Assembly (NCBI GenBank): GCA_963763215.1
Contig: CAVXNX010000023.1
Span: 186,001-250,000, forward strand
Origin: DASQZK01 sp963763215
GTDB lineage: Bacteria > Bacteroidota > Bacteroidia > Bacteroidales > GCA-2748055
Direction of reading: 5' to 3'
Length of the DNA stretch: 64,000 nt
Part shown: one piece after another, positions 46,769-56,175 of the stretch
Numbering within the stretch: the first letter of the stretch is position 1
How the letters are laid out: each line of letters starts with the position of its first letter
The notes under the pieces: model-generated
Databases searched by the model: none
Told to the model about the DNA's origin: nothing
The model's input: the letters and a program-made list of their open reading frames with translations, nothing else
Position numbers and translations under genes: made by a program

Positions 46769-49312
46769 TTATTGGTACCTGATGCTGTATAGATTTACAC
46801 CCGGCATAACAGCATTGAAATCAGCATATAACGATTTCCCGGTGGTGGATGTGGTGAACGGTATTTTTTCATTCCCCGACGTCACGGATAGCACCGAAGA
46901 AATCCCTTCGGGAAGGAGCAGGTGAACATTCATTTCTTTACCACTCCCCGTCAGCTCCAGCCTGATTTCTTGTGAACCGGGGAGGGCCTGGTACCGGTAT
47001 GCCACGTATCCTTGCGAAGCGGCAAATCTTGTGGTCACACCGACCGAGTCGACCGATGCCGAGTTCCACCTGGGGCAAAGCGTAACCTTATCATAAGCGA
47101 GCCCGGTGTTGTGCACGCCGGCCAGACCTTCGACGAGTGCGGCCATGCAGGTGGCAGCGGCCCAGTTGTCGGGACCGCCGTATGATTCCGCTTTTGGCCT
47201 CACATAATGGACCCTGTCGGCGAGCGTTACACCCAGCAGGACGTAGATGCCGCCTTCGAGGGGCGCATGGAAGACCAGCTTTTCGATCTTTTTGTCAGGG
47301 TTCGGGTTGTCTACGGCATCCCAACAGACGCCAACGCGTGTGCTCACCGGGTTTGGTCCGGCCCAGGCGATGCCAGAGCGGTCGGTTTTCATCTCTGAGA
47401 ACCACCAGTTGGTAACATCTTTTCCTTTCATCAGGTACATGGAGGCGCCGGTGCCGTCGGCATAAACAAAGGTGATGGCCCCGGCTACGTTTGCCGGGAT
47501 ATTGTCGGAGGAAGAATGCAGGAGATAGACCGTCTTTGCCGAATCATTCACTGTTATTTCGGCCTTTTGCGGGAAGCCGGGTTTCACCGATACGGCCACG
47601 GCAGCTTTACGCCCGTTTTGATCCGGATCGATGACATCGAATTGGATGCCCTCGAAACTTTGCATCCCGGTGGGCAGGCCCCGCATGTCGTTGCCCGGGC
47701 GGGTGTCGTTCATCCATGTATAACTCTGCTTTCCACCCTTATCCCACAGGTCCATGTTGGCGGCCGGGCGGATATCAACCGTTTTATAACCGGGCGGGGG
47801 CGGAGGAGGAGGAATGGAGCCGGTATAGGAGAACCAGATCCTGTTGCCGTATTTCTGACCCAGGTCGAGCATCCTGTACAGGATATCCGAAGCATAGTCC
47901 TCATAGCCGTTTTCATAGGCGCCGCGCGCCAGTTCTCCCGCCCCATGACCGGCTACCCCGCCATTCATGTACTGCCATTTCTCGTCGTGCTGCCCGAATC
48001 CTTTCCCGAAAGGAGGGTAGATGGCATACCATTCACCGGGTGATCCCGGAGGAAGGTGATCTTTCAGGTCGAGGTAGGTTTTGATGATGTCGACATCCAT
48101 TTCGTGGGGCAGTCCGCGGTTGACGGAGTACATATTTCCCTGGGCGATCTGTGATTTTTCATCCACGCCGAGGTGCCTGACCACCGTGGAATCCTCATCG
48201 ATAAAATGGGTAAAGAATTTTCCGTTCCATGACAACCTGATCAGCCGGTCGAGGATCTCTTTTCCGCGCTCGCGGTAGATTTTGGCTTTGGCCGGCATCC
48301 CTGCATAATCGAGCATCTCTGCCAGGTGGTTGCACGCCGCATAATAGCCGGTATTATCCCCAAAAAAAACACCGTATTTGGTTTTGCCCGGTACGACGAC
48401 CATCGTCGGGCTGAGGTAGGAAAAAGGCGTGTATTCGTCGTTGACCTGGAAATCCCATGAGTCGATGCAGTAGGGCCGTTTCAGAAGCTGGAACCTTTTC
48501 GACCAACGGATGCTGTCCACCATGGCGTAGTCGAGCGCGCGGGCGGCACAGTCGAGGTTGGTTTTCATCCATTCGCTATCCCCGCTGGCTTTCCAGTGCT
48601 GGTACATCATGTTGACGTAGTTGTATTCCACGTGGTTTTCATTGGGCTGGCGGACGAACCAGATGCTGTCATCCTTCCTGAAGCAGTTGATGGGGGTATA
48701 GGCCGTTTCATAATAATCTGATTCGGGGCCGTGGTTCACGAAGCTCCAGATCCTGCCATCCGGTTCCTGGTTCTGCCGGAGCAGATCAACAAGGTCACCG
48801 CTGTAGGGGCTGAAATACTTCATCCCCTTTGTGGTGTTGTTGTTATCGAGGACCCAGTTCACGAAATACCGGTAGGTCTTACCGTGCCAGTCCACTTTTT
48901 CAAACCCGGTGGGTGAATACACCAGCATGCCGTGATAAAGCAGGTTGAAAAGGTCGGAGATCTTTGCCCCGTCGTCGATGTTGGTCCTGGCGTCCACATT
49001 GAAGGATCGGGTGGCCAGGATGTTGTTTTTTGCATCCGTGAGCGTGACAGTCTGCGTTCCCAGCGAGCCGCCAACGAGGAAAGTCACTTCGGGTGCAGCT
49101 TTGCATTTCACGTATACCCTTCCCCCGCCATCCCTGACCGACAACAGGCCCCGTGTATTGCAGGCCATGGTGAGGGTATCGAGCGGATGGGCGGTTTCGA
49201 AATCATGAACGAATCTGATCTCCGCATTTTTCTGTCCCAGGCAGAACAGCGGCAAGACAAGGAGGAGGATTGCGGTTTGTAGCAATGGCCTATGGATGCT
49301 GATTTTTTTCAT
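46769..49312 (-). CDS. Large exported six-hairpin glycosidase-like protein
   Basis: 847 residues, intact, signal peptide MKKISIHRPLLQTAILLLVLPLFCLG. After a beta-sandwich N-domain (to about 120), a helical barrel is suggested by PDGRIWSFVNHGPESDYYETAYTP, NYVNMMYQHWKASGDSEWMK, RPYCIDSWDFQVNDEYTPFSYL, FGDNTGYYAACNHLAEMLDYAG and VAGHGAGELARGAYENGYEDYASD. A run of seven prolines follows near residue 505 (SIPPPPPPPGYK), then C-terminal beta domains. I do not recognise the CAZy family; the fold resembles GH78/GH94/GH127-type enzymes. It heads a minus-strand pair with the GH63-like gene. Confidence 0.75.
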   Translation of the reverse strand: MKKISIHRPLLQTAILLLVLPLFCLGQKNAEIRFVHDFETAHPLDTLTMACNTRGLLSVRDGGGRVYVKCKAAPEVTFLVGGSLGTQTVTLTDAKNNILATRSFNVDARTNIDDGAKISDLFNLLYHGMLVYSPTGFEKVDWHGKTYRYFVNWVLDNNNTTKGMKYFSPYSGDLVDLLRQNQEPDGRIWSFVNHGPESDYYETAYTPINCFRKDDSIWFVRQPNENHVEYNYVNMMYQHWKASGDSEWMKTNLDCAARALDYAMVDSIRWSKRFQLLKRPYCIDSWDFQVNDEYTPFSYLSPTMVVVPGKTKYGVFFGDNTGYYAACNHLAEMLDYAGMPAKAKIYRERGKEILDRLIRLSWNGKFFTHFIDEDSTVVRHLGVDEKSQIAQGNMYSVNRGLPHEMDVDIIKTYLDLKDHLPPGSPGEWYAIYPPFGKGFGQHDEKWQYMNGGVAGHGAGELARGAYENGYEDYASDILYRMLDLGQKYGNRIWFSYTGSIPPPPPPPGYKTVDIRPAANMDLWDKGGKQSYTWMNDTRPGNDMRGLPTGMQSFEGIQFDVIDPDQNGRKAAVAVSVKPGFPQKAEITVNDSAKTVYLLHSSSDNIPANVAGAITFVYADGTGASMYLMKGKDVTNWWFSEMKTDRSGIAWAGPNPVSTRVGVCWDAVDNPNPDKKIEKLVFHAPLEGGIYVLLGVTLADRVHYVRPKAESYGGPDNWAAATCMAALVEGLAGVHNTGLAYDKVTLCPRWNSASVDSVGVTTRFAASQGYVAYRYQALPGSQEIRLELTGSGKEMNVHLLLPEGISSVLSVTSGNEKIPFTTSTTGKSLYADFNAVMPGVNLYSIRYQ

Positions 49313-49392
49313 TGCAATAGTTTGAGGATTGAGGTTGAGTACAATGTATGGCTAATCAAAGGAAGATTCAAATGGCTTTCCGACGTATGCTT

Positions 49393-49400
49393 CAAATTTA
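49393..49400 (-). promoter_or_regulatory. Candidate -7 element of the glycosidase-like operon
   Basis: Minus-strand TAAATTTG matches TAnnTTTG about 80 bases before the start at 49312. A -33 element is not obvious. Confidence 0.4.
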
Positions 49401-49530
49401 ATGATTTCAGTATACAGGAAGGCAGAGGAATGGTTAAAAAATCAGAATACGGCGATGACCAGGGGGGAAGGATAATGCTATCACATAAACCCACGCGGGC
49501 TTCCGGAAAAGATAAAAGATTCCCGGTTGA

Positions 49531-49544
49531 TTTAAACGATTAAA
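49531..49544. promoter_or_regulatory. LacI-family-like operator O1
   Basis: TTTAAACGATTAAA has the TTTAA-n-CG-n-TTAAA dyad with the central CG typical of LacI/GalR-family operators. It lies about 220 bp before the large glycosidase-like gene. Confidence 0.45.
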
Positions 49545-49646
49545 TAAAGATGATGTCTCTTTATTAGAAAACCGGACTTTTTGCAGGAACAACCGGAGAT
49601 TTTACACTTTGGATATTCTCCGCTGCAGGTCGTGTTTTCAATCTAT

Positions 49647-49801
49647 AGTGCTTGCAAGAAAACGCCAATAGCTGGGTTATGCTCGACTTCAAAACAGTCA
49701 TTTACGAATAGTAAACTCCTGTTTTTCAGTCATCGCAAGCCTTGCTCTTGATGTTTTCTTATCAAGCACGGCTAAAAAACATGAGTTTTCTTTCTGACAC
49801 T
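49647..49801 (+). mobile_element. 155-bp palindromic element, copy 2
   Basis: Begins AGTGCTTGCAAGAAAAC and ends CTTTCTGACACT; same length as the other two copies. It differs from copy 3 at about four positions. Flanks are CTAT and ATAT, so a 4-bp duplication is imperfect here. It sits between the two LacI-like operators and has no gene immediately before it. Confidence 0.85.
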
Positions 49802-49879
49802 ATATAAATTTAATTCCGACAGCCTTCTATTGTTATGAAAAAACGAGAAGGCTAAAAAAATGCCGTAAATATTTGTTTA

Positions 49880-49893
49880 TTTAAACGTTTAAG
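49880..49893. promoter_or_regulatory. LacI-family-like operator O2
   Basis: TTTAAACGTTTAAG contains the perfect 12-bp palindrome TTAAACGTTTAA with central CG. It lies about 75 bp before the PKD lipoprotein start and just before a TAAATTTA -7-like sequence (49896-49903), a position suited to repression. Confidence 0.5.
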
Positions 49894-49965
49894 CATAAAT
49901 TTATCTGAAATAGCTGAACCCGATAACCATTCAGTGAACAAACTATTCAACTAAATCTAAAGAAT

Positions 49966-50913
49966 ATGAAAAAGATCTTCGCTTTTAATGGCCTGCTTTT
50001 ATTAATGCTTATGGCCGGATTTACATCCTGTAAAAAGGACACCCCGGCTCCAACCGCTGATTTCTCGTTTGTTGTAGCTGGTACAGAGGTGACCTTTACT
50101 TCCGTTGTAAAGAATACAACCAGTTATCTTTGGGATTTCGGTGATGAGACAACCAGTACTGAAGCCCTGCCGGTTCACACGTATGAAGTCTCCGGGACTT
50201 ACACGGTAACACTTACCGTCAAAGGTGATGGAGGCGAGATCACCACGACCAAAGATGTCGAGATCCTTCCTTCATTCCTTGAAATGCTTACCGGCGGTCC
50301 GACGGCAGAAAACGGAAAAACATGGGTTTTAAGCCGGGGATATACAGAGGGTGTTGACGGTGGCAGCGGTGTTGAACCGAGTATGATGGTATTGCTCGGT
50401 GCCGAACCCAATGCGCTGGATGGACTCGACCTTGCCTCGGACGAATATGATAATGAATTTACATTTTATGCTGACGGAAGATATGTGATCAATCCAAAGA
50501 ATGATACGGTTCTTGCCGCTTCATTATTCGGTCTGTATGGTGGTGAAGTACACATCAACAGCATAACGGACAACATGCTGGGATTGTGCACAACCACATA
50601 CACTGTTCCTGAAAATGCCACATGGACGCTTCATGAGGATGATCTCGTCGTGGATGCAGCAGCCTATGGCGCCGCTGATGTCCCGGCAGTCCATGGAAAC
50701 GTTACATTTACCGGACGCCAATGGGTTTCCCTCTCGGAAGGTGCCTATTTTGGTATCCTGGACTTCCCGACAACCCGGAAGTTTATCATCAAGACGATCA
50801 CCCCTGAAAGTATGTCAGTTGCTTTATTTATTTGCGCTTACTGGGCTGATCCCGCAGGTTCGGGAAGCTATCCTAACATCATGTACCACCTGACTTTTGT
50901 GCCGAAATCATAA
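49966..50913 (+). CDS. PKD-domain lipoprotein
   Basis: 315 residues. Lipobox signal (MKKIFAFNGLLLLMLMAGFTSCKK). PKD domain at about residues 28-105 (PTADFSFVVAGTEVTFTS, YLWDFGDETTSTEALPVHTYEVSGTYTVTLTV). A C-terminal domain follows (TWVLSRGYTEGVDGG, NEFTFYADGRYVINPKNDTV, WTLHEDDLVV, FIIKTITPESMSVALFI) of the type seen in surface glycan-binding lipoproteins of Bacteroidota glycan-use loci. No SusC/SusD pair is present. A strong terminator follows. Confidence 0.88.
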   Translation: MKKIFAFNGLLLLMLMAGFTSCKKDTPAPTADFSFVVAGTEVTFTSVVKNTTSYLWDFGDETTSTEALPVHTYEVSGTYTVTLTVKGDGGEITTTKDVEILPSFLEMLTGGPTAENGKTWVLSRGYTEGVDGGSGVEPSMMVLLGAEPNALDGLDLASDEYDNEFTFYADGRYVINPKNDTVLAASLFGLYGGEVHINSITDNMLGLCTTTYTVPENATWTLHEDDLVVDAAAYGAADVPAVHGNVTFTGRQWVSLSEGAYFGILDFPTTRKFIIKTITPESMSVALFICAYWADPAGSGSYPNIMYHLTFVPKS

Positions 50914-50948
50914 AATTCACAACCGCTAATCAACACTCAGAAGTATTG

Positions 50949-50992
50949 AAAAAAAGCCGCATGAACTCTTTTTATTCACCGCGGCTTTTTTT
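50949..50992. terminator. Intrinsic terminator after the PKD lipoprotein gene
   Basis: AAAAAAAGCCGC pairs with GCGGCTTTTTTT across a 20-base loop, starting 36 bases after the stop; the A- and T-runs make it usable on both strands. Confidence 0.9.
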
Positions 50993-51091
50993 CATTTATC
51001 ATCCGGGCAATGGCCGGATGGGAATGAACATCCGGAATCTTTTTTCTGCATCCGATAGATGAGCCTCAGATTGAATCTTAAAATTTACCCC

Positions 51092-52757
51092 ATGCGATCA
51101 AAAATTTCAACGTTGATCAGGAGTTATGCGATGATCATGGTGTTGACATGCTGCTACCTCCCGTTACAGGCGCAAAAAGCCGATAAGAAAGAGGGACAGA
51201 AACTGCCCTATACCATCGTGAACATCCCGATGGACGATAGCATTCTTCTCGGGACAGATGTTTATCTTCCCGGGAAACACGGCACTTACCCGGTAGTCCT
51301 CGTTCGCACGCCTTACAATAAACGCGGCGAACAATGGATGGGGAAGGCATTCAATCTGTTCGGCATTGCGGTCGTTATCCAGGATGTGAGGGGAAGATAT
51401 AGTTCCGGTGGAGATTTTTACCCGTTCATTCATGAACGTTCAGACGGATTAAAAACACTCAGATGGATCAGGGAGCAACCCTGGTCTGACGGAACCGTCG
51501 CGGGCTGGGGAGCAAGCTACGTAGGATATACCCAGTGGGCCATTTCGGATTCACTCAATTATCTTACCCTGTTGCTTACCGGTGCAAACCTTTATGACTT
51601 CACCTATCCTGACGGGCTTTTTTCCCTGCAGTCGGCTTTCATATGGGGATTGCAGAATGCTGCTTCGGTTTCGAAAACCATACCTCCGGAAAAACTGGGC
51701 GCCGCTGCGATGATCCTGCCTTTGTCTGCTGCCGATGATTCTACTGTTGAGGATATTCCCTTTATCACCGATTGGATAAGCCATGAAACGTACGATGATT
51801 ACTGGCAAAAAATGGATTTTCGTGGAAAAACTTCTGCACAATTGATTTCAATGGCAGGATGGTATGACATTTTTCTGAAAGCTCAGCTGGAGGATTTTGA
51901 GGCGCTTTCACAAGCATGGTAACCCTGCGAACAGGCTGATCATCGGCCCCTGGTGTCATGGGGAACAGGCTGAGAAGAATGAGTACGGGGGTTTGAAGAA
52001 AACCGGTAATCCAAAAGCAGTGTTCCATTATGTCAGGAGAGAGCTCAAAGGCCGGAAGAACAAACTGAAGTCCCCATTCGAAGACACAAAATATAACCTG
52101 TTCATTATGGAGAGGAACGAATACGTGGGATCTGATGTCTGGCCTCCACGTGATACGGAAATTTCCCCATATTACATCGGACCGGGAGGATACCTCGGCA
52201 CCGATCCTTTCCCGGAAAAGGGCATCCTTCACTACGAGTACATTCCCGAAGAACCATATCCAAGCCATGGAGGTACCATTCTGGGCTCAGGCGTCGGACC
52301 CGCCCGACAGAACGATAATGTCGGCAGGAAAGATCAGCTCGTTTTCGAACTGGACGAACAGCAGGAACCGCTCATCCTACTCGGCCCCATTTCAGCTGAG
52401 TTATGGGTGTCCAGTGATGTTTCAACCACTGATTTCATCGTCGGACTGGAAGATGTCTTTCCCGATGGAAAGATCATCAACATCCAGGAAGGAGGCGCCC
52501 ATGTCAAATTTGATACACAAATGCCTCAGAAAGCCGATATCTCTGTCTGGGCCACCGGTTACCAGGTAAATCCCGGACACAGGTTAAGGGTGATCATTAC
52601 CTCCAGCTGGTTCCCGCGATTTAACCGCAACCTGAATAACGGCGAGCCGGTTGCCGGATCAACGGATCCGTTACGTGCGAGTCAGGAAGTCTGTTTCGGA
52701 CCCGGAACCGCTTCCCGGATAAACCTGCCGGTATTCCACTTTTCCGGAAAACGATAA
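51092..52757 (+). CDS. S15/CocE-NonD family hydrolase, one frameshift
   Basis: Exported alpha/beta hydrolase of the X-Pro dipeptidyl-peptidase/CocE family. Signal peptide SYAMIMVLTCCYLPLQAQ. DSILLGTDVYLPGKHGTYPVVLVRTPYNK and VVIQDVRGRYSSGGDFYPF lead to the nucleophile Ser in VAGWGASYVGYTQWA. SMAGWYDIFLKAQLEDF carries the catalytic Asp. An extra stretch near 51905 shifts the frame to KHGNPANRLIIGPWCHGEQAE (catalytic His). The C-terminal jelly-roll (ELWVSSDVSTTDFIVGLEDVFPDG) ends INLPVFHFSGKR. About 555 residues. The stop TAA overlaps the left duplicated flank of element copy 3. Confidence 0.92.
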
Positions 52758-52759
52758 TT

Positions 52760-52914
52760 AGTGCTTGCAAGAAAACGCCAATAGCTGCGTTATGCTCGAC
52801 TTCAAAACAGTCATTTACGAATAGTAAACTCCTGTTTTTCAGTCATCGCAAGCCTTGCCCTTGACGTTTTCTTATCAAGCACGGCTAAAAAACATGAGTT
52901 TTCTTTCTAACACT
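52760..52914 (+). mobile_element. 155-bp palindromic element, copy 3
   Basis: Begins AGTGCTTGCAAGAAAAC and ends GTTTTCTTTCTAACACT; inverted ends match at 14 of 17 positions. Flanked by AATT on both sides. The core folds: AAAACAG-TCA-TTTAC-GAATA with GTAAA-CTC-CTGTTTT. It begins 3 bases after the S15 hydrolase stop, in the same orientation relative to the gene as copy 1. Confidence 0.88.
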
Positions 52915-52936
52915 AATTATAACAAGAGACATAACC

Positions 52937-53587
52937 ATGCAAATAAAAAAAAGTAATGATGCTTTGGGAGTTCCCTTCGGGGCATCGCTCACGTTGCCGG
53001 GATTAATGCTCTTTCTTGCCGGCTTTGTCATTTTTATGGGGATCATCTCGGGAGAAATATTCTACCGGCTGGATTTCAACAGCCGGGATCACTACATCAG
53101 CGAGCTGGCTGCATCCTTAACCCCGGGTATCCTCCATCCGCAGCCGAGTACCACCATTTTTAACCTGAGCATGGTTGTTTCGGGGGTGATGATCGTCCTG
53201 GGTGCAGTGTTTCTGCACAGGGCCGTTAAAAAGTTACTGGCCACCCTTCCGTTGTTTCTGTATGGCACCGGTTTCATTGGCGTGGGAATATTCCCGGGTG
53301 ATGTCGTCCCCTGGCACGGGTTATTTGCGATGGTGATCTTCGTTTTCGGCGGAGTGGCAGCACTGACTTCCTTTAAAATGATCAGGTCTCCGCTATACTA
53401 TGTCTTTGCCTCTCTGGGTGCCGTTTCCCTGGTGATGCTCGTCAGTTACCAGTCATTTATCCCGCTGCTCGGTGTAGGCGGTGCAGAAAGATGGGTGCTT
53501 TATCCCGTCGTGTTTTTCCTGACCGGTGCGGGCGGATATCTGGCTGCCCATGTGCAGCAACGAACACGGAAGGATACCGGGGGCTGA
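52937..53587 (+). CDS. DUF998-family membrane protein
   Basis: 216 residues with six hydrophobic helices. The family pattern is seen in RDHYISELAAS, the first helix LPGLMLFLAGFVIFMGIISG, and GVGIFPGDVVPWHGLFAMVIFVFGGVAAL (F-P-x-D ... HG of DUF998). No enzymatic residues are evident; function unknown. It starts 22 bp after copy 3 of the 155-bp element, so any promoter must lie within or before the element. Confidence 0.87.
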   Translation: MQIKKSNDALGVPFGASLTLPGLMLFLAGFVIFMGIISGEIFYRLDFNSRDHYISELAASLTPGILHPQPSTTIFNLSMVVSGVMIVLGAVFLHRAVKKLLATLPLFLYGTGFIGVGIFPGDVVPWHGLFAMVIFVFGGVAALTSFKMIRSPLYYVFASLGAVSLVMLVSYQSFIPLLGVGGAERWVLYPVVFFLTGAGGYLAAHVQQRTRKDTGG

Positions 53588-53610
53588 AGATATGACGTCA
53601 CCTTTTATGA

Positions 53611-56121
53611 TCAATCCGTGCTCCAGGGCTTTTCAACACCCGAAATGATAACCTTTTCGACAGGGATCTCTCCCGAAGCGATGTGGATGAACGGCTTTCC
53701 CATCCGGAGACCTGCACTCCCAAAGCCGGTTCCTGTTGACAGGAAACATGTAAAGTCCCCGGTCTTATCATCGATGTAAAGTGCACGTTCCACTGCATCA
53801 TACCTGACACCACTAAGTGCCTCAAGCAGGGCATAGCTTGACATGGCGCGTGCATACCATTGTCCGTACTCATATTCGCCGAAAGGATTCCGTACCCGTC
53901 CGTCATAACGTGACCTGCATGCCCTGACCATTTCAAGTCCCTTGTCGATTTCCCCATTGAACATCAGATGACTCGCAACTTCGTATTCAACTCCGGTCCA
54001 CACCTCATTGCTATAGATGAATGGAAGCGAAGGCGCATCACCTCCCGGCCAGGTGCACAAGAGGAGGCCGCCCTCATTTCCGCCTGCATAGGTCGGCCGG
54101 GCGGCATTGGCCTGATCCGCAAGGTTGGATTTGAAATTGTATTTATAGACGGAAACCAGGTGACTCAATATCTTTGGCTGATCAATGATTTCCTTAAGCC
54201 CGCATACGGTTGCCATCCACATCCCGACCATCCCGTCGGAAAGGCAGCCTTTGCCGTATTGGTACTTTGGCCCTTCCTTCGACATCCGTTCGATCTCTTC
54301 TGGAGCGCCGCTTTTTCTTACGCCGTCCAGGGGATTTGCGGCCTTCAGGCCTGTCCATTCAATATCCTGGAAAAAGTATTCACCGTTGAACAGTTCGTTT
54401 TCCATCAGGGATCTGCCTTTAGACAGAAGCGTCTCATATTGATCATACGTCTGCCCCGTGGCCCTGCACATTTCGATCATGGCCGTGAGGGCGCCAAGGT
54501 ACATTCCGGTGCACATTCCGTCGGGTCCCCAGAATTCGACGTCATAGGTATTGTGATGGGGTTCTTCGAGAACACCCCTTCTCCGGGGATCCCATGTCCT
54601 GATGCAATAATCGAGGCTCTTTCGGGCCGGCGGCAGAAGCGCTGTCATCCACCGGGTGTCTCCGCTGATTCGCCACTCCCTGTACACTTTCATAATACCT
54701 CCCAGCTGCCCGTCCGCTGCGGCATAGAAGGTATGGGCAGGTGCCGAAACAGGAAGGTTGGTCCGGAAAGCCTGGTGCCCATTCTCATCCTGGTTGACCA
54801 TGAATTCTGTTTCACGCAGGCTTCTCTCGAGGCGCGGAAACAGATGTGCAATGGACTGGGCATAGTTCCAGACATGGGTGCAGCTGCCATGGCAGCTTCC
54901 CTCACGATCGCCGCATCCTTCCCACCCCCAGAGTTTTCCGTCGTATTGCCGGAGAATCGTCGGGGACTTGAGGATCGACAGGTTTGCGGCAACGGCTTCC
55001 ATGACTTCCGGTGGCAGTGTGGAGGAATAGAAGGCGTCCCGGAATGAAATGGATTTATTTTTCAGCACGTCACGGGCAGATGACCAGTATTGCACGACTT
55101 CCCCAAGATCACGGAATCTCCTGGAATACCAGGGTCTATACGAGGTCGGGGATGGGGGGGTGCCCTGAATTTCCCCGATGGCCAGGCGGCTCTCCGGAAA
55201 ATACCAGCAGAAATTCAGGCGGATGGTTTTTTCCTCTCCCGGGCCGAGATTTACGGGCACATAGATCGTGGCACCGGTGGCCCCTCTTTCAACAGGTGGA
55301 TTTTGCCTAATCACCCCGCTTTTAATGTTTTTCCATAGCATAGCATGTGCATCGGCCCCCAAAGGGTCACCCCTGAACCAGCAATAATCCACGCTGGCGC
55401 TCTCGTCATCCACAAATACAGATAGTCCGGTCTTTCCTCCTTTCCCACCACTGCCGTTGATTTCCGTGAGCGTATACCCGTTTTTTATCGGGAGGATCTT
55501 CCCATTGGTTTCCGAGATAAAGTTCCGCGAACTCCAGGAGAAAACGGCATTTATCTTACCTGCTGAAGTGTTTTTGAAGGTATATTCGATCGCACCGGCT
55601 GGCAGTCCTGAATTATCCTCGTCTCCCGGAATAAAAGGGCTCCAGCCAGTGATGGATACATCCACCGGCATGTCATCGTCGTGGAGGTCAATCTCTGCAA
55701 AAGGGAACCGTGACCGGAAACGGCCGTTTTCAAACCGGGGTAGGCCATAGCTCCTGCCGATGCCGCCAATGCCTGTTCCTTCTGCCCCGAAAAATTTCCA
55801 TTCCGGGACCTGTGCTTCCAGGACTTTTGCTCCGTTCTCCAGTCCTTTTACCGATAAGGCTGCGAATGCGAAGGGTTCATTGAAGAGATCGGGCTTATGC
55901 CGCAGTGAGACATGTGAGATCGCCCCGGTGCCTTCGATGCAAAACATGCCTGCACCCAATCCGCCGATGGGGAACGCAATCTTGTCGAGAAATCTGCCGG
56001 AATACCAGCCGTTGAAGGTATGCTCACCCTCTGGCCGGGGTGCGGGGATAAAGGAGGACAGCAACATCACGGCGCAGGAAACGCCCAAACATACCAGTGC
56101 AGCGATTAACGGTTTTTTCAT
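53611..56121 (-). CDS. GH116 family glycoside hydrolase (non-lysosomal glucosylceramidase-like)
   Basis: 836 residues, intact, with an N-terminal signal/anchor (IAALVCLGVSCAVMLLSSFIP). The N-terminal beta-sandwich has FPIGGLGAGMFCIEGTGAISHVSLRH, characteristic of GH116. The barrel part reads KLWGWEGCGDREGSCHGSCTHVWNYAQSIAHLFP, with GVLEEPHHNTYDVEFWGPDGMC holding the nucleophile Glu, then YNFKSNLADQANAARPTYAGGNEGGLLLCTWPGGD and YSNEVWTGVEYEVASHLMF. Family members are beta-glucosidases/xylosidases or acetylglucosaminidases acting on glycans or glycolipids. Last gene of the minus-strand operon. Confidence 0.93.
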   Translation of the reverse strand: MKKPLIAALVCLGVSCAVMLLSSFIPAPRPEGEHTFNGWYSGRFLDKIAFPIGGLGAGMFCIEGTGAISHVSLRHKPDLFNEPFAFAALSVKGLENGAKVLEAQVPEWKFFGAEGTGIGGIGRSYGLPRFENGRFRSRFPFAEIDLHDDDMPVDVSITGWSPFIPGDEDNSGLPAGAIEYTFKNTSAGKINAVFSWSSRNFISETNGKILPIKNGYTLTEINGSGGKGGKTGLSVFVDDESASVDYCWFRGDPLGADAHAMLWKNIKSGVIRQNPPVERGATGATIYVPVNLGPGEEKTIRLNFCWYFPESRLAIGEIQGTPPSPTSYRPWYSRRFRDLGEVVQYWSSARDVLKNKSISFRDAFYSSTLPPEVMEAVAANLSILKSPTILRQYDGKLWGWEGCGDREGSCHGSCTHVWNYAQSIAHLFPRLERSLRETEFMVNQDENGHQAFRTNLPVSAPAHTFYAAADGQLGGIMKVYREWRISGDTRWMTALLPPARKSLDYCIRTWDPRRRGVLEEPHHNTYDVEFWGPDGMCTGMYLGALTAMIEMCRATGQTYDQYETLLSKGRSLMENELFNGEYFFQDIEWTGLKAANPLDGVRKSGAPEEIERMSKEGPKYQYGKGCLSDGMVGMWMATVCGLKEIIDQPKILSHLVSVYKYNFKSNLADQANAARPTYAGGNEGGLLLCTWPGGDAPSLPFIYSNEVWTGVEYEVASHLMFNGEIDKGLEMVRACRSRYDGRVRNPFGEYEYGQWYARAMSSYALLEALSGVRYDAVERALYIDDKTGDFTCFLSTGTGFGSAGLRMGKPFIHIASGEIPVEKVIISGVEKPWSTD

Positions 56122-56175
56122 GTTGGAAGTGAGTGCTCGTTTTTCTGAATGATCTGTTTCATTTGAAGGTGTGGT

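Larger units (their letters stand above)
49313..49965. other. Large divergent regulatory region with operators and element copy 2
   Basis: Spacer of about 650 bp between the large glycosidase-like gene (minus) and the PKD lipoprotein gene (plus). It holds a -7 candidate (49393-49400), two LacI-type palindromes, the 155-bp element copy 2, and an AGCCTTCT/AGAAGGCT stem-loop at 49821-49853. No gene seen. Confidence 0.6.
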
